Positions 1-6,792 of a DNA stretch of 8,314 nt are shown in pieces. Each line of letters begins with the position of its first letter. The stretch's first letter is position 1. This DNA is from Clostridiales bacterium (GTDB lineage: Bacteria; Bacillota; Clostridia; Christensenellales; CAG-917): contig JAAZIO010000038.1 of the NCBI GenBank assembly GCA_012800805.1, positions 1 through 8,314 on the forward strand, given 5' to 3'. Under the pieces are notes generated by a model. The model did no database searches. It was given only the letters and a program-made list of their open reading frames with translations, and had not been told where the DNA came from. Made by a program: the position numbers and the translations under genes.

Positions 1-13
1 GTTGGAAGCAATT

Positions 14-37
14 AACCGCCGAAAGGGCGGTTTTTTT
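14..37 (+). terminator. Rho-independent terminator / possible attenuator before aroF
   Basis: A 7-bp perfect stem (AACCGCC at 14-20 with GGCGGTT at 26-32, loop GAAAG) runs into an unbroken run of seven T at 31-37, the classical shape of an intrinsic terminator on the plus strand. It may end a gene lying left of the window. However, only 16 bases separate the T-run from the aroF start codon, and the ribosome binding site is among them. No separate promoter fits there, so the hairpin may instead sit in the leader of the aro transcript and act as an attenuator. No T-box motif is visible in the few bases before it. Confidence 0.85.
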
Positions 38-42
38 AATAT

Positions 43-50
43 AAGAGGTG
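43..50 (+). promoter_or_regulatory. Ribosome binding site that fixes the aroF start
   Basis: AAGAGGTG at 43-50 is a good Shine-Dalgarno sequence, with five bases between its AAGAGG core (43-48) and the ATG at 54. The in-frame GTG at 48 lies inside this site and would have no ribosome binding site of its own. ATG 54 is therefore preferred, giving an N-terminus MIIVIKDQ that matches the family's usual beginning. Confidence 0.75.
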
Positions 51-53
51 TAT

Positions 54-1082
54 ATGATAATCGTAATTAAAGACCAGAAAAACGAAAAGCAAATCGAAAG
101 CCTAAAAAACTGGATAAAGGGTCTCGGCCTTGATGTCCATATGTCAAGAGGCGAAAACTCGCTCATTATGGGGCTTATCGGAGACACTTCAAAGGTCGAT
201 ATCGACCTTATCCGCTCGCTTGACATTGTTGAGAGCGTGCAGCGCATCCAAGAGCCTTATAAAAACGCCAACAGGAAATTTCATCCCGAAGACTCGATTA
301 TCGACGTCGGCGGACACAAGTTCGGCGGCGGACACTTCCAGATTATAGCGGGGCCCTGCTCGGTTGAAAGCAGAGAGCAGGTGATTGAAGTGGCAAAGGC
401 TGTAAAGGCGGCGGGAGCCACCATTCTTAGAGGCGGCGCTTTCAAACCCCGCACCTCGCCGTATTCGTTCCAAGGGCTTGGGCTTGAAGGGCTTGAATAC
501 CTTAAAGAGGCAAGAAAAGAAACGGGCATGCCTATCTGCACCGAGATTATGAGCGAAAGGCACATTGACGCCTTTTTGGATATCGACATCATTCAGGTTG
601 GCGCAAGAAACATGCAAAATTTCGAGCTTTTGAAAAGGCTGGGCAAGGTGGATAAGCCCATTTTATTGAAACGAGGTCTTGCGAACACGATTGAAGAGTG
701 GCTGATGAGCGCCGAATACATCATGAGCGAAGGCAATATGAATGTCATTCTTTGCGAAAGGGGCATAAGAACTTTCGAGCCTTATACAAGAAACACCTTA
801 GACCTTTCCGCAATACCCATCTTAAAGGAAAAGACGCATCTGCCGGTTATAGTAGACCCCTCGCACGCCTCCGGTCTTTCAAGGCTGGTGCGACCCATGT
901 CGCTTGCCGCAGTAGGAGCGGGAGCGGACGGGCTTATCATAGAGGTTCACAACGACCCGTCAAAGGCGCTTTGCGACGGAGCGCAGTCGCTAAAGCCCGA
1001 ACAGTTTAAAGAAGTCGTAGACAACATCGACGTAATGCTGCCGATAGTAGGCAAAAAGAGAGACAAACAGGAGAGAGTATGA
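54..1082 (+). CDS. aroF: 3-deoxy-7-phosphoheptulonate (DAHP) synthase, type I-beta with ferredoxin-like regulatory domain
   Basis: Condenses phosphoenolpyruvate and erythrose 4-phosphate to DAHP, the committed step of the cytoplasmic shikimate pathway. The 342-residue protein has a ferredoxin-like N-terminal domain (about residues 1-70), then the TIM-barrel catalytic domain. IAGPCSVES places a metal-binding Cys at 102, the KPRTS motif has Lys131, DPSHASG has His271, the IIEVH motif has Glu297, and Asp308 follows. These agree almost exactly with the Thermotoga maritima enzyme (Cys102, Lys131, His272, Glu298, Asp309), whose N-terminal domain mediates feedback inhibition by Tyr and Phe. Similar feedback is inferred here, not shown. 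The length is normal for the subfamily. Its stop overlaps the tyrA start by four bases, so translation is probably coupled. The family is certain; the symbol aroF follows common Bacillota usage. Confidence 0.96.
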   Translation: MIIVIKDQKNEKQIESLKNWIKGLGLDVHMSRGENSLIMGLIGDTSKVDIDLIRSLDIVESVQRIQEPYKNANRKFHPEDSIIDVGGHKFGGGHFQIIAGPCSVESREQVIEVAKAVKAAGATILRGGAFKPRTSPYSFQGLGLEGLEYLKEARKETGMPICTEIMSERHIDAFLDIDIIQVGARNMQNFELLKRLGKVDKPILLKRGLANTIEEWLMSAEYIMSEGNMNVILCERGIRTFEPYTRNTLDLSAIPILKEKTHLPVIVDPSHASGLSRLVRPMSLAAVGAGADGLIIEVHNDPSKALCDGAQSLKPEQFKEVVDNIDVMLPIVGKKRDKQERV

Positions 1083-1948
1083 ATATCGGAATAGTCGGGC
1101 TTGGGCTTATCGGAGGCTCGCTCGGAAGGTCGATTATTAAAAACACCTCCCACGCCGTATTCGGCTTTGACCGTGACGAGGGGGCGATGATTAAAGCCGA
1201 AATGCTGCAGGCGATAAACGAGCATCTTACAGATGGCAAGGTAAAAGAGCTGGACCTTTTGATACTAGCTCTTCCTTTAAATGCAACGTTAAAAGCGCTT
1301 GATTATTATGTTCCCTTGCTAAAGAGTGGCTCTTGCGTAATCGACTGCTGCGGGAACAAAAAGAGGGTCTGCGACAAGATGGAGGAGCTGCAAAAAATCT
1401 ACCCCGATGTAAGCTTTGTCGGCGTCCACCCCATGGCGGGAAGAGAGTTTTCGGGGATATCGCACTCCATGGCGACGCTTTTTGAAAAAAGCTACATCAT
1501 CTTTACCCCGGTCCACACCCCGATTGAGGTTCTTGACGGCTTAAAGAAACTGTTTTTATCGCTTAAAGTTGAAGGAGTTGTAATGTCAAACCCAACCCTT
1601 CACGACGAAATAATAGCCTATACCTCTCAGCTTGCCCATGTTGTTTCAGCGGCGTATGTAAAAAGCCCCAACGCCGAACGGCATGTGGGATATTCCGCAG
1701 GAAGTTTCAAGGATATGACTAGGGTAGCAAAACTTGAACCGAACATGTGGACGGAGCTTTTTTTGGATAACAGGGATAATCTGTTAAGGGAAATAGATAT
1801 TCTTTTAAAAAACATAAAAGATATCCGTGACGCGATAGAAAGCGGCAGCGAAGAGAGGCTGAAGGAGCTTTTAACCGAAAGCGCCGAGAGGAAAGAGAGA
1901 GTTGAGCAGCTAAGGAGAATGGGACTTAATGAAAAAAGTAAAAGTTAG
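1079..1948 (+). CDS. tyrA: Prephenate dehydrogenase (TyrA), without ACT domain
   Basis: Oxidatively decarboxylates prephenate to 4-hydroxyphenylpyruvate, the tyrosine precursor. The 289-residue protein opens with a Rossmann fold: GLGLIG at residues 7-12, then FDRD with Asp31 at the end of strand 2, which suggests NAD+ rather than NADP+. HPMAGRE contains the likely catalytic His117. The C-terminal helical part has His175 and His187 in a [13 protein letters not shown] stretch and Arg215 in FKDMTRVA, matching the substrate-binding residues of the family. Nothing follows that resembles the C-terminal ACT domain of the Bacillus enzyme, so direct tyrosine control through such a domain is not expected. 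AGGAG at 1069-1073 lies five bases before the ATG. The start overlaps the aroF stop (ATGA), and the end overlaps aroB by 20 bases. An arogenate dehydrogenase cannot be excluded from sequence alone. Confidence 0.94.
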   Translation: MNIGIVGLGLIGGSLGRSIIKNTSHAVFGFDRDEGAMIKAEMLQAINEHLTDGKVKELDLLILALPLNATLKALDYYVPLLKSGSCVIDCCGNKKRVCDKMEELQKIYPDVSFVGVHPMAGREFSGISHSMATLFEKSYIIFTPVHTPIEVLDGLKKLFLSLKVEGVVMSNPTLHDEIIAYTSQLAHVVSAAYVKSPNAERHVGYSAGSFKDMTRVAKLEPNMWTELFLDNRDNLLREIDILLKNIKDIRDAIESGSEERLKELLTESAERKERVEQLRRMGLNEKSKS

Positions 1949-2966
1949 CGGGGAGACTCCCTATGAAATCATTATAGAAAAAGGCGCGCTAAACAAAGTA
2001 TGCGACTATGCCGGTTTCCTCTCATTTAAAAAGGTGATGATTGTGACCGACGAAACCGTCGCTCCCTTGTATCTGAGTGCGGTAAAAACGAGCCTTGAGA
2101 GCGCAGGCAAGATATGCCATTAAACGATACTGCCCCAAGGCGAAGAGCATAAAACCCCAAAAAGCTACCTTCAGATAATTGACGCCCTGGTTGAGCGAGG
2201 TTTTACAAGAAAGGATTTGGTTTTGGCGCTGGGCGGCGGCGTAGTTAGCGACATTGCGGGCTTTGCCGCAGCCACATATATGAGAGGGATTGACTTTATA
2301 GTCTGCCCCACCACGCTGCTTTCAGCAATCGACGCCTCGGTTGGGGGAAAGACGGGGGTAGACTTAAAGCAAGGCAAAAATCTGCTGGGCGCTTTTCATG
2401 CCCCAAGGCTGGTTTTGATTGATATTAACTCTTTTAAAACGCTAAGCGAAAGCGAAATCAAAAACGGAATGGGCGAAGGCATAAAATACGCTGTTTTGAC
2501 GGGCGGAGAGCTGTCTAAAATGGTTGAGGTTGGAATAAAAGATTTAGAGCGCTTTATTGAACTTTGCGTGTCCTATAAAAAAGACATCGTTGAAAGAGAT
2601 TTTAAAGAAAGCGGCGACAGAAAGCTTCTTAATCTCGGCCATACCTTTGCCCACGCCGCGGAAAAACTTTCAAACTATACGCTCCCTCACGGGATTGCGG
2701 TAGCTAAAGGTCTGATGAGCGTATCGGAATACGCGTATAGAACAAATAAACTTAGTTTTAAAGATAAGGAAAAAATAAAAAACATGATTAAGGCGGCGGG
2801 CATAGATGAAACAATGCCTTATAAAATAAATGAGCTTGCCTTTGTCATGCGCATGGATAAAAAAGCGGACTCCGATGGCGAGGTATCCCTTGTGGTTCCT
2901 TACTCCGTTGGAGAGTGCAAAATCGAAAAGACAAGCATTGATAAAATAGTTGAGGTTTTAAAATGA
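1929..2966 (+). pseudogene. aroB: 3-dehydroquinate synthase interrupted by an in-frame TAA at codon 65
   Basis: DHQ synthase converts DAHP to 3-dehydroquinate using NAD+ and a divalent metal. One reading frame covers 346 codons, a normal family length, but codon 65 (2121-2123) is TAA. Before the stop, VTDETVAPLY matches the NAD-binding N-terminal domain. Directly after it come LPQGEEHKT (NAD/substrate motif), LALGGGVVSD, YMRG, PTTLL, VGGKTG and GKNLLGAF. Counting through the stop, the expected zinc ligands are Glu183, His238 (GHTFAHA) and His254 (PHG), with the 16-residue His-His spacing of the Aspergillus enzyme. There is no frameshift or other visible lesion, so the break is recent, a sequencing error, or somehow tolerated. 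A TTG restart at 2223 with AAAGGA at 2210-2215 is possible but would lack the GEEHK motif. The start lies inside tyrA; TAAGGAG at 1911-1917 and GGGA at 1921-1924 precede it. The end overlaps aroA by four bases. Confidence 0.88.
2121..2123 (+). other. In-frame nonsense codon (TAA) in aroB
   Basis: The frame reads ...Gly-Lys-Ile-Cys-His-stop-Thr-Ile-Leu-Pro-Gln-Gly-Glu-Glu-His-Lys, so clear DHQ synthase sequence lies in the same frame on both sides. A single base change from CAA, GAA, AAA or TCA would be enough to create it. Elsewhere in the window TAA ends aroA, aroC and the aroE-aroK gene, TAG ends tyrA, and TGA ends aroF, aroB and pheA. TAA is therefore an ordinary stop in this genome. Confidence 0.9.
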
Positions 2967-4213
2967 GAGCGAAAGCATTTCCGTCAGAATTGGTCGGCGA
3001 AATAACCGTGCCCGCTTCAAAGTCGGTTGCGCACAGGCTTTTAATATGCTCTTCGCTTTCAGATGGTGAGACTGGGATACCTGGCAGAATCGAGGGCGAC
3101 GACATTTTGGCGACATCCGAGTGCCTTTCGGCGCTCGGCGCCGTTATCGAAAAAAGCGAGGACGGACTTAGGGTTAAAGGCGGCATAAAAAACTTAACGG
3201 TTAAGGCATGCGCCAAAGAGAGCGGCTCAACGCTGAGGTTTTTGCTGCCCGTCTACTCTGCCCTTGGCGTAAAAGCCGAAATCAAGCTTTGCGGAAGGCT
3301 GGCATACCGCCCCATTGAGGGACTTTTCAAAACCCTTGAAAGCCGTGGCGCTATGCTTAAAAAAGAAGGCGACACAATAAAGGTTGACGGAGTGCTGAGC
3401 GGGGGAAAATTTATCGTTGACGGCTCGGTTTCATCGCAGTATATCTCGGGCTTGTTGTTTGCTCTCCCTCTGCTTGACAGCGACAGCGAGCTTATCATTG
3501 AAAACGGCATTGTATCAAAAGGATATATCGATCTAACCTTAGAGGCTCTTTCAAAGTTTAACATTAAATATGAAACAACCAAAAACGGCTTTATCGTGCC
3601 GGGAAGACAAAAATATGCCACTCCCCATAAAGTTGAGGCGGAGGCGGACTGGTCCAGCGCCTCATTCTTTGCCGTGGGAGGAGCGCTGTCGGGGGCAGTT
3701 AAGCTAAACGGGATAAACATTAACTCAAAGCAAAGCGACAGGGTAGTAATTGAGCTTTTAAAAGAGGCGGGGGCAAAAGTTGAAGAAGATGAGCGATTTG
3801 CTTTGGTGTCAAAAGAAAGTTTAAACGCCATTTCCTTTGACGCTGAAAACTGCCCCGATCTTGTGCCCGCTATGGCGATGTGTCTTGCCTTTGCTAAAGG
3901 AGTATCAAGAATATCGGGGGTAGGCAGGCTCAAAGACAAAGAAAGCGACAGGCTAACTGCCGTAATAAATAACTTAAACGCGATAGGGATAAAGAGCGAG
4001 CTAGACGGCGGCGCACTGAAAATTTACGGCGGAGGGGCAAGGAGCGGAAAAACGCTGTCATACAGCGACCACAGGATAGTTATGTCATCTTTGATATCTT
4101 CCGCGGGCGGTATTGAGGTTGAAACCGACAGCGTAAATCCCATTTCAAAATCATACCCGTCGTTTGTTGAGGACTTTAAAAAACTTGGCGGTAAGATAGA
4201 GATTTTAAAATAA
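2963..4213 (+). CDS. aroA: 3-phosphoshikimate 1-carboxyvinyltransferase (EPSP synthase)
   Basis: Transfers the enolpyruvyl group of PEP to shikimate 3-phosphate, giving EPSP. The 416-residue protein shows the two-lobed EPSP synthase motif set: PASKSVAHR (Lys20, Ser21, Arg25; shikimate-phosphate and PEP contacts), ESGSTLRFLLP (86-96), GRLAYRPIEGL (111-121), SVSSQYISG (155-163), DWSSASFF (229-236), CPDLVPAMA with the likely catalytic Asp299, the LKDKESDRL stretch with Glu327, and SDHRIVMS (368-375). Length is normal and no key residue is missing. GAGG at 2952-2955, inside the end of aroB, is spaced seven bases from the ATG, and the start overlaps the aroB stop by four bases. If aroB translation stops early, coupled translation of aroA could fall, although it has its own ribosome binding site. 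Function is very sure; glyphosate sensitivity class was not judged. Confidence 0.96.
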   Translation: MRAKAFPSELVGEITVPASKSVAHRLLICSSLSDGETGIPGRIEGDDILATSECLSALGAVIEKSEDGLRVKGGIKNLTVKACAKESGSTLRFLLPVYSALGVKAEIKLCGRLAYRPIEGLFKTLESRGAMLKKEGDTIKVDGVLSGGKFIVDGSVSSQYISGLLFALPLLDSDSELIIENGIVSKGYIDLTLEALSKFNIKYETTKNGFIVPGRQKYATPHKVEAEADWSSASFFAVGGALSGAVKLNGININSKQSDRVVIELLKEAGAKVEEDERFALVSKESLNAISFDAENCPDLVPAMAMCLAFAKGVSRISGVGRLKDKESDRLTAVINNLNAIGIKSELDGGALKIYGGGARSGKTLSYSDHRIVMSSLISSAGGIEVETDSVNPISKSYPSFVEDFKKLGGKIEILK

Positions 4214-4545
4214 CATAGCGAAAATCAACTGATATAAAATACTAGTGAAAACTTAAAACCAATAAGACATTGTTGGTTATGTATAAAAAAGTTCATTAAG
4301 AAATAAAAGCAAAATAAATAAAACAATCTCATAAAAACTAAAAAGAAAAAACAAGCTCATAAGGCATTAAAAGCACGCAATAAAAATCTATAAAACGAAA
4401 ATAGCAGGTTAACAAAAATTTACTTACAGATATCAAGCATAAGTAGAAACAAGTATCTGATAGATATTGTATCGAGTTAAGTAGATAAAAAGCGGCTTTA
4501 TAAAAAGCCGCCTTATAGACAAAACAGATAGAAAGCTAGGTATTT
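4214..4545. other. AT-rich noncoding gap between aroA and aroC
   Basis: This 332-base gap is dominated by A and T on the plus strand, with long A-rich stretches and frequent stop codons, and I see no coding region in it. Apart from the hairpin at 4492-4511 I find no riboswitch, T-box or convincing promoter. It is the only break in an otherwise tightly packed cluster, so aroC-pheA-aroEK may be a separate transcription unit whose promoter I cannot place. It could also be the eroded remains of a gene, but no protein similarity survives that I can recognise. Confidence 0.7.
4487..4511 (-). terminator. Hairpin with T-run, terminator-like on the minus strand, before aroC
   Basis: GCGGCTTT (4492-4499) and AAAGCCGC (4504-4511) form a perfect 8-bp stem around the loop ATAA. 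Five A at 4487-4491 on the plus strand become a TTTTT tail on the minus strand, so the minus-strand shape is that of an intrinsic terminator. On the plus strand the stem is followed by CTTATAGAC rather than a T-run, so it should end plus transcripts poorly. No minus-strand gene lies to the right. Blocking antisense transcripts, or a leader structure for aroC (34 bases before its ATG), are the likelier roles. Confidence 0.6.
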
Positions 4546-5640
4546 ATGAAATTATTTGATGTTTTAAGTATCGAGATATTCGGAGCGTCGCACGCTGAGG
4601 AAATCGGCGTAAATATTTTTGGCGTTCCCAAAGGGACCAAAATAGATAAGGCTTTTGTGCAATCCTTTGTCGACAGAAGAAAAAGCGTGAAAGAGGCTTT
4701 TTCAACGGCAAGGAGAGAGGACGACCATGTAATGTTTGAAAGCGGAATCAATGGCGATACCTCAGACGGCGGAGTTATACGCGCGGTCATAAAAAACACA
4801 AATGTAAGGCGGGGAGACTATAGCAACATAAAACACATTCCCCGTCCCTCTCACGCGGACTATCCCGCTAAAGTAAAATACGGCCTTAACTATGACCTTA
4901 GCGGCGGGGGGATGTTCTCGGGCAGAATGACGGCGCCGCTTTGCATTGCGGGGGCAATCGCTAAAGCTGAGCTTGAAAGAAAAGGCATTTATGTTCATGC
5001 GTATGTGTCGGAAATCGGAGGCGTCAGATTAGGCTCGTATAGAGAAAGGGAAGTAGGTAAAGAAGATGCCGAAAACGCAGTTTATAATCCTCTTTTCGCT
5101 CTTGAAAAGGAAAATGCGGATAAGGCGTACTCATTGATAGAAAAGTTAAAAAGCGAAGGCGACAGCGTCGGCGGCGCAATAGAGTGCCTTGTATTCGGTC
5201 TTCCCGTGGGGCTTGGCGGCGCGCTGTTTTGCGGAATGGAAGGAAAAATATCCGCCTCCGTCTTTGCCGTGCCGGCTGTCAAAGCCGTTGAGTTTGGCGC
5301 AGGGGTTAGTTTTTCTTCGCTTAGGGGAAGCGAAGCAAACGATGAGTATTATTTTGACGGAGATAAGGTTAAAACATACACAAACAACTGCGGGGGGATA
5401 GCCGGCGGAATGACAACGGGCATGCCGCTAAAGCTAAGGGTAAGCGTAAAGCCAACCCCGTCGATAGCAAAGGAGCAAAGGTCCGTGGATTTAGTTAAAA
5501 AAGAAAATGTCACCCTAAAAATTTGCGGCCGTCATGACTCATGCATCGTTCCGCGCGCGGTCGCTCCCGTTGAGGCCGCGGTTGCGCTTGCGATATACGA
5601 CGAAGCGCTGAAAGAAATTAACGATATAAATGAAAATTAA
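4546..5640 (+). CDS. aroC: Chorismate synthase
   Basis: Eliminates phosphate from EPSP to give chorismate, using reduced FMN without net redox change. The 364-residue protein carries the expected landmarks: His16 in the first signature, the STARREDD stretch (53-60), RPSHADYP with His103, GGG-x-FSGR with Arg127 in the FMN site, NCGGIAGGMTTGMP and KPTPSIAKEQ in the second half, and near the end GRHDSCIVPRAVAPVEAA, whose GRHD Asp is part of the active site. The RPSHAD and FSGR forms recall clostridial enzymes. The first signature is odd: GASHA where nearly all members have GESHG, and TSDGG stands where TTG-x-P is usual. Both catalytic His positions are kept, so activity is still expected. The ribosome binding site is weak (AGG at 4538-4540). 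It begins the second gene group; pheA follows after 18 bases. Confidence 0.94.
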   Translation: MKLFDVLSIEIFGASHAEEIGVNIFGVPKGTKIDKAFVQSFVDRRKSVKEAFSTARREDDHVMFESGINGDTSDGGVIRAVIKNTNVRRGDYSNIKHIPRPSHADYPAKVKYGLNYDLSGGGMFSGRMTAPLCIAGAIAKAELERKGIYVHAYVSEIGGVRLGSYREREVGKEDAENAVYNPLFALEKENADKAYSLIEKLKSEGDSVGGAIECLVFGLPVGLGGALFCGMEGKISASVFAVPAVKAVEFGAGVSFSSLRGSEANDEYYFDGDKVKTYTNNCGGIAGGMTTGMPLKLRVSVKPTPSIAKEQRSVDLVKKENVTLKICGRHDSCIVPRAVAPVEAAVALAIYDEALKEINDINEN

Positions 5641-5658
5641 TTTAATGGGCAGGGAATT

Positions 5659-6792
5659 ATGGAACTTAAGGCTTTAAGAGAGAAAATCGATAGAATCGAC
5701 GACGAAATCGCAAGGCTGTATCTTAGCCGCATGGAGCTTGTAAAAGAGGTCGCAATCGAAAAAAACAAGCTGGGCATCGGCACGGAAAACACCCTAAGGG
5801 AAAAAGAGATATTAAACAGGGTGACCGAGGGCGCGCCGATTGAGCTAAAAAGATACCTAAAGCAGGTTTTTGAGATTATTTTTGAAACCTCAAAGGCCTA
5901 TCAATACGGTTTAAACGATAGAGAAACAAAGCTTGTGTCGGATATAAAAAACGCGCTTGAAAACACAACGGATTTTCCCGTCAGCGCAACCGTTGCCTGT
6001 CAAGGCGTGGAGGGATCGTATTCCTCCATTGCGGCAAACAAGATGTTTGAGCTTAGCAAAATCCTTTATTTCAAGGATTTTGAAAATGTCTTTTCCGCCG
6101 TCGAAAAAGGGCTTTGCGAATACGGAGTGCTGCCCATAGAAAACTCATCGGTAGGCAGCGTTAACGCTGTATATGACCTTATGCGAAAGCACTCTTTTCA
6201 CATTGTAAAGTGCGTAAAACTAAAAATCAGCCACTGCCTGCTTGTTTATGACGGCACCAAAAAAGAAGACATCAAAGAAATATTCTCCCACGAGCAGGCG
6301 ATAAACCAGTGCCAAGGGTATTTAAACAAGTATCCCAACGCCAAAATAACGATTGTATCAAATACCGCTCAGGCGGCGAAGATAGTGGCAGAGAGCAAAA
6401 GGCCGGATGCCGCCTGCATCTCGTCTTATGAGTGCGCGGGTATATACGGCTTGAAAACGCTTGAGAGAGATATACAAGACAGCGAAAACAACTACACCCG
6501 CTTTATCGTCATATCAAAAGAGCTCAAGATTTTTAAAGGCGCGGATAAGATAAGCATAATGGTAAACATACCGCATGAAAAGGGAAGCCTTAACAAACTG
6601 CTTAACAAATTCTCTTCGCTTGGTTTAAACCTGACAAAGCTTGAATCGCGCCCGATTGCTAAAACGCCGTTTGAGTTTGCCTTCTACTTTGATTTTGAGG
6701 CGGATATCGGCAACAGAGAAGTCATGAATCTGCTTGGTGAACTTAGCCAAAACTCCGGTTTTGTATTCCTTGGAAGCTATAAAGAGATATGA
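5659..6792 (+). CDS. pheA: Bifunctional chorismate mutase / prephenate dehydratase (P-protein) with ACT domain
   Basis: Rearranges chorismate to prephenate and then dehydrates and decarboxylates it to phenylpyruvate, the phenylalanine precursor. Three domains fit the 377 residues. Residues 1-82 are an AroQ-type mutase: Arg7, Arg24, Lys35, Arg47, Glu48, Ser78 and Gln82 line up by hand with the E. coli residues Arg11, Arg28, Lys39, Arg51, Glu52, Ser84 and Gln88, while Asn44 stands where E. coli has Asp48. Residues about 110-285 are the dehydratase, with PIENSSVGSV (159-168) and the catalytic TRF motif at 280-282. Residues about 296-377 are an ACT domain with KGSL (308-311) and ESRP (329-332), the phenylalanine-binding motif, so feedback inhibition by Phe is inferred. 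AGGGA at 5651-5655 precedes the ATG. The stop overlaps the aroE-aroK start by four bases. Confidence 0.95.
   Translation: MELKALREKIDRIDDEIARLYLSRMELVKEVAIEKNKLGIGTENTLREKEILNRVTEGAPIELKRYLKQVFEIIFETSKAYQYGLNDRETKLVSDIKNALENTTDFPVSATVACQGVEGSYSSIAANKMFELSKILYFKDFENVFSAVEKGLCEYGVLPIENSSVGSVNAVYDLMRKHSFHIVKCVKLKISHCLLVYDGTKKEDIKEIFSHEQAINQCQGYLNKYPNAKITIVSNTAQAAKIVAESKRPDAACISSYECAGIYGLKTLERDIQDSENNYTRFIVISKELKIFKGADKISIMVNIPHEKGSLNKLLNKFSSLGLNLTKLESRPIAKTPFEFAFYFDFEADIGNREVMNLLGELSQNSGFVFLGSYKEI

Noticed and set aside
1..37. T-box riboswitch at the left edge
   Set aside because: The hairpin lacks the TGGNACCGCG-type motif, and the 13 bases before it are too few to judge. It is kept only as something to check upstream.
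48..56. GTG at 48 as the aroF start
   Set aside because: It lies inside the Shine-Dalgarno sequence that serves ATG 54, and the family N-terminus matches the ATG start.
2121..2123. Stop-codon reassignment or programmed readthrough of TAA in aroB
   Set aside because: TAA ends aroA, aroC and the aroE-aroK gene at the expected family lengths, and TAG and TGA are also used as ordinary stops. Selenocysteine uses TGA and pyrrolysine TAG, so neither applies.
3253..3939. Long minus-strand open frame (228 codons) opposite aroA
   Set aside because: It lies wholly within a certain aroA gene, has a Ser/Pro-rich composition typical of an antisense shadow, and shows no recognisable motif.
4260..4300. Promoter for aroC with TTGTTG and TATAAA boxes
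   Set aside because: The spacing between the boxes is far from 17 bases, and in such A/T-rich sequence matches to the -10 box are expected by chance.
5865..5990. Loss of chorismate mutase function because Asn44 replaces the E. coli Asp48 equivalent
   Set aside because: The other aligned catalytic residues are present and the hand alignment is uncertain by a residue or so in this loop, so a defect is not supported.
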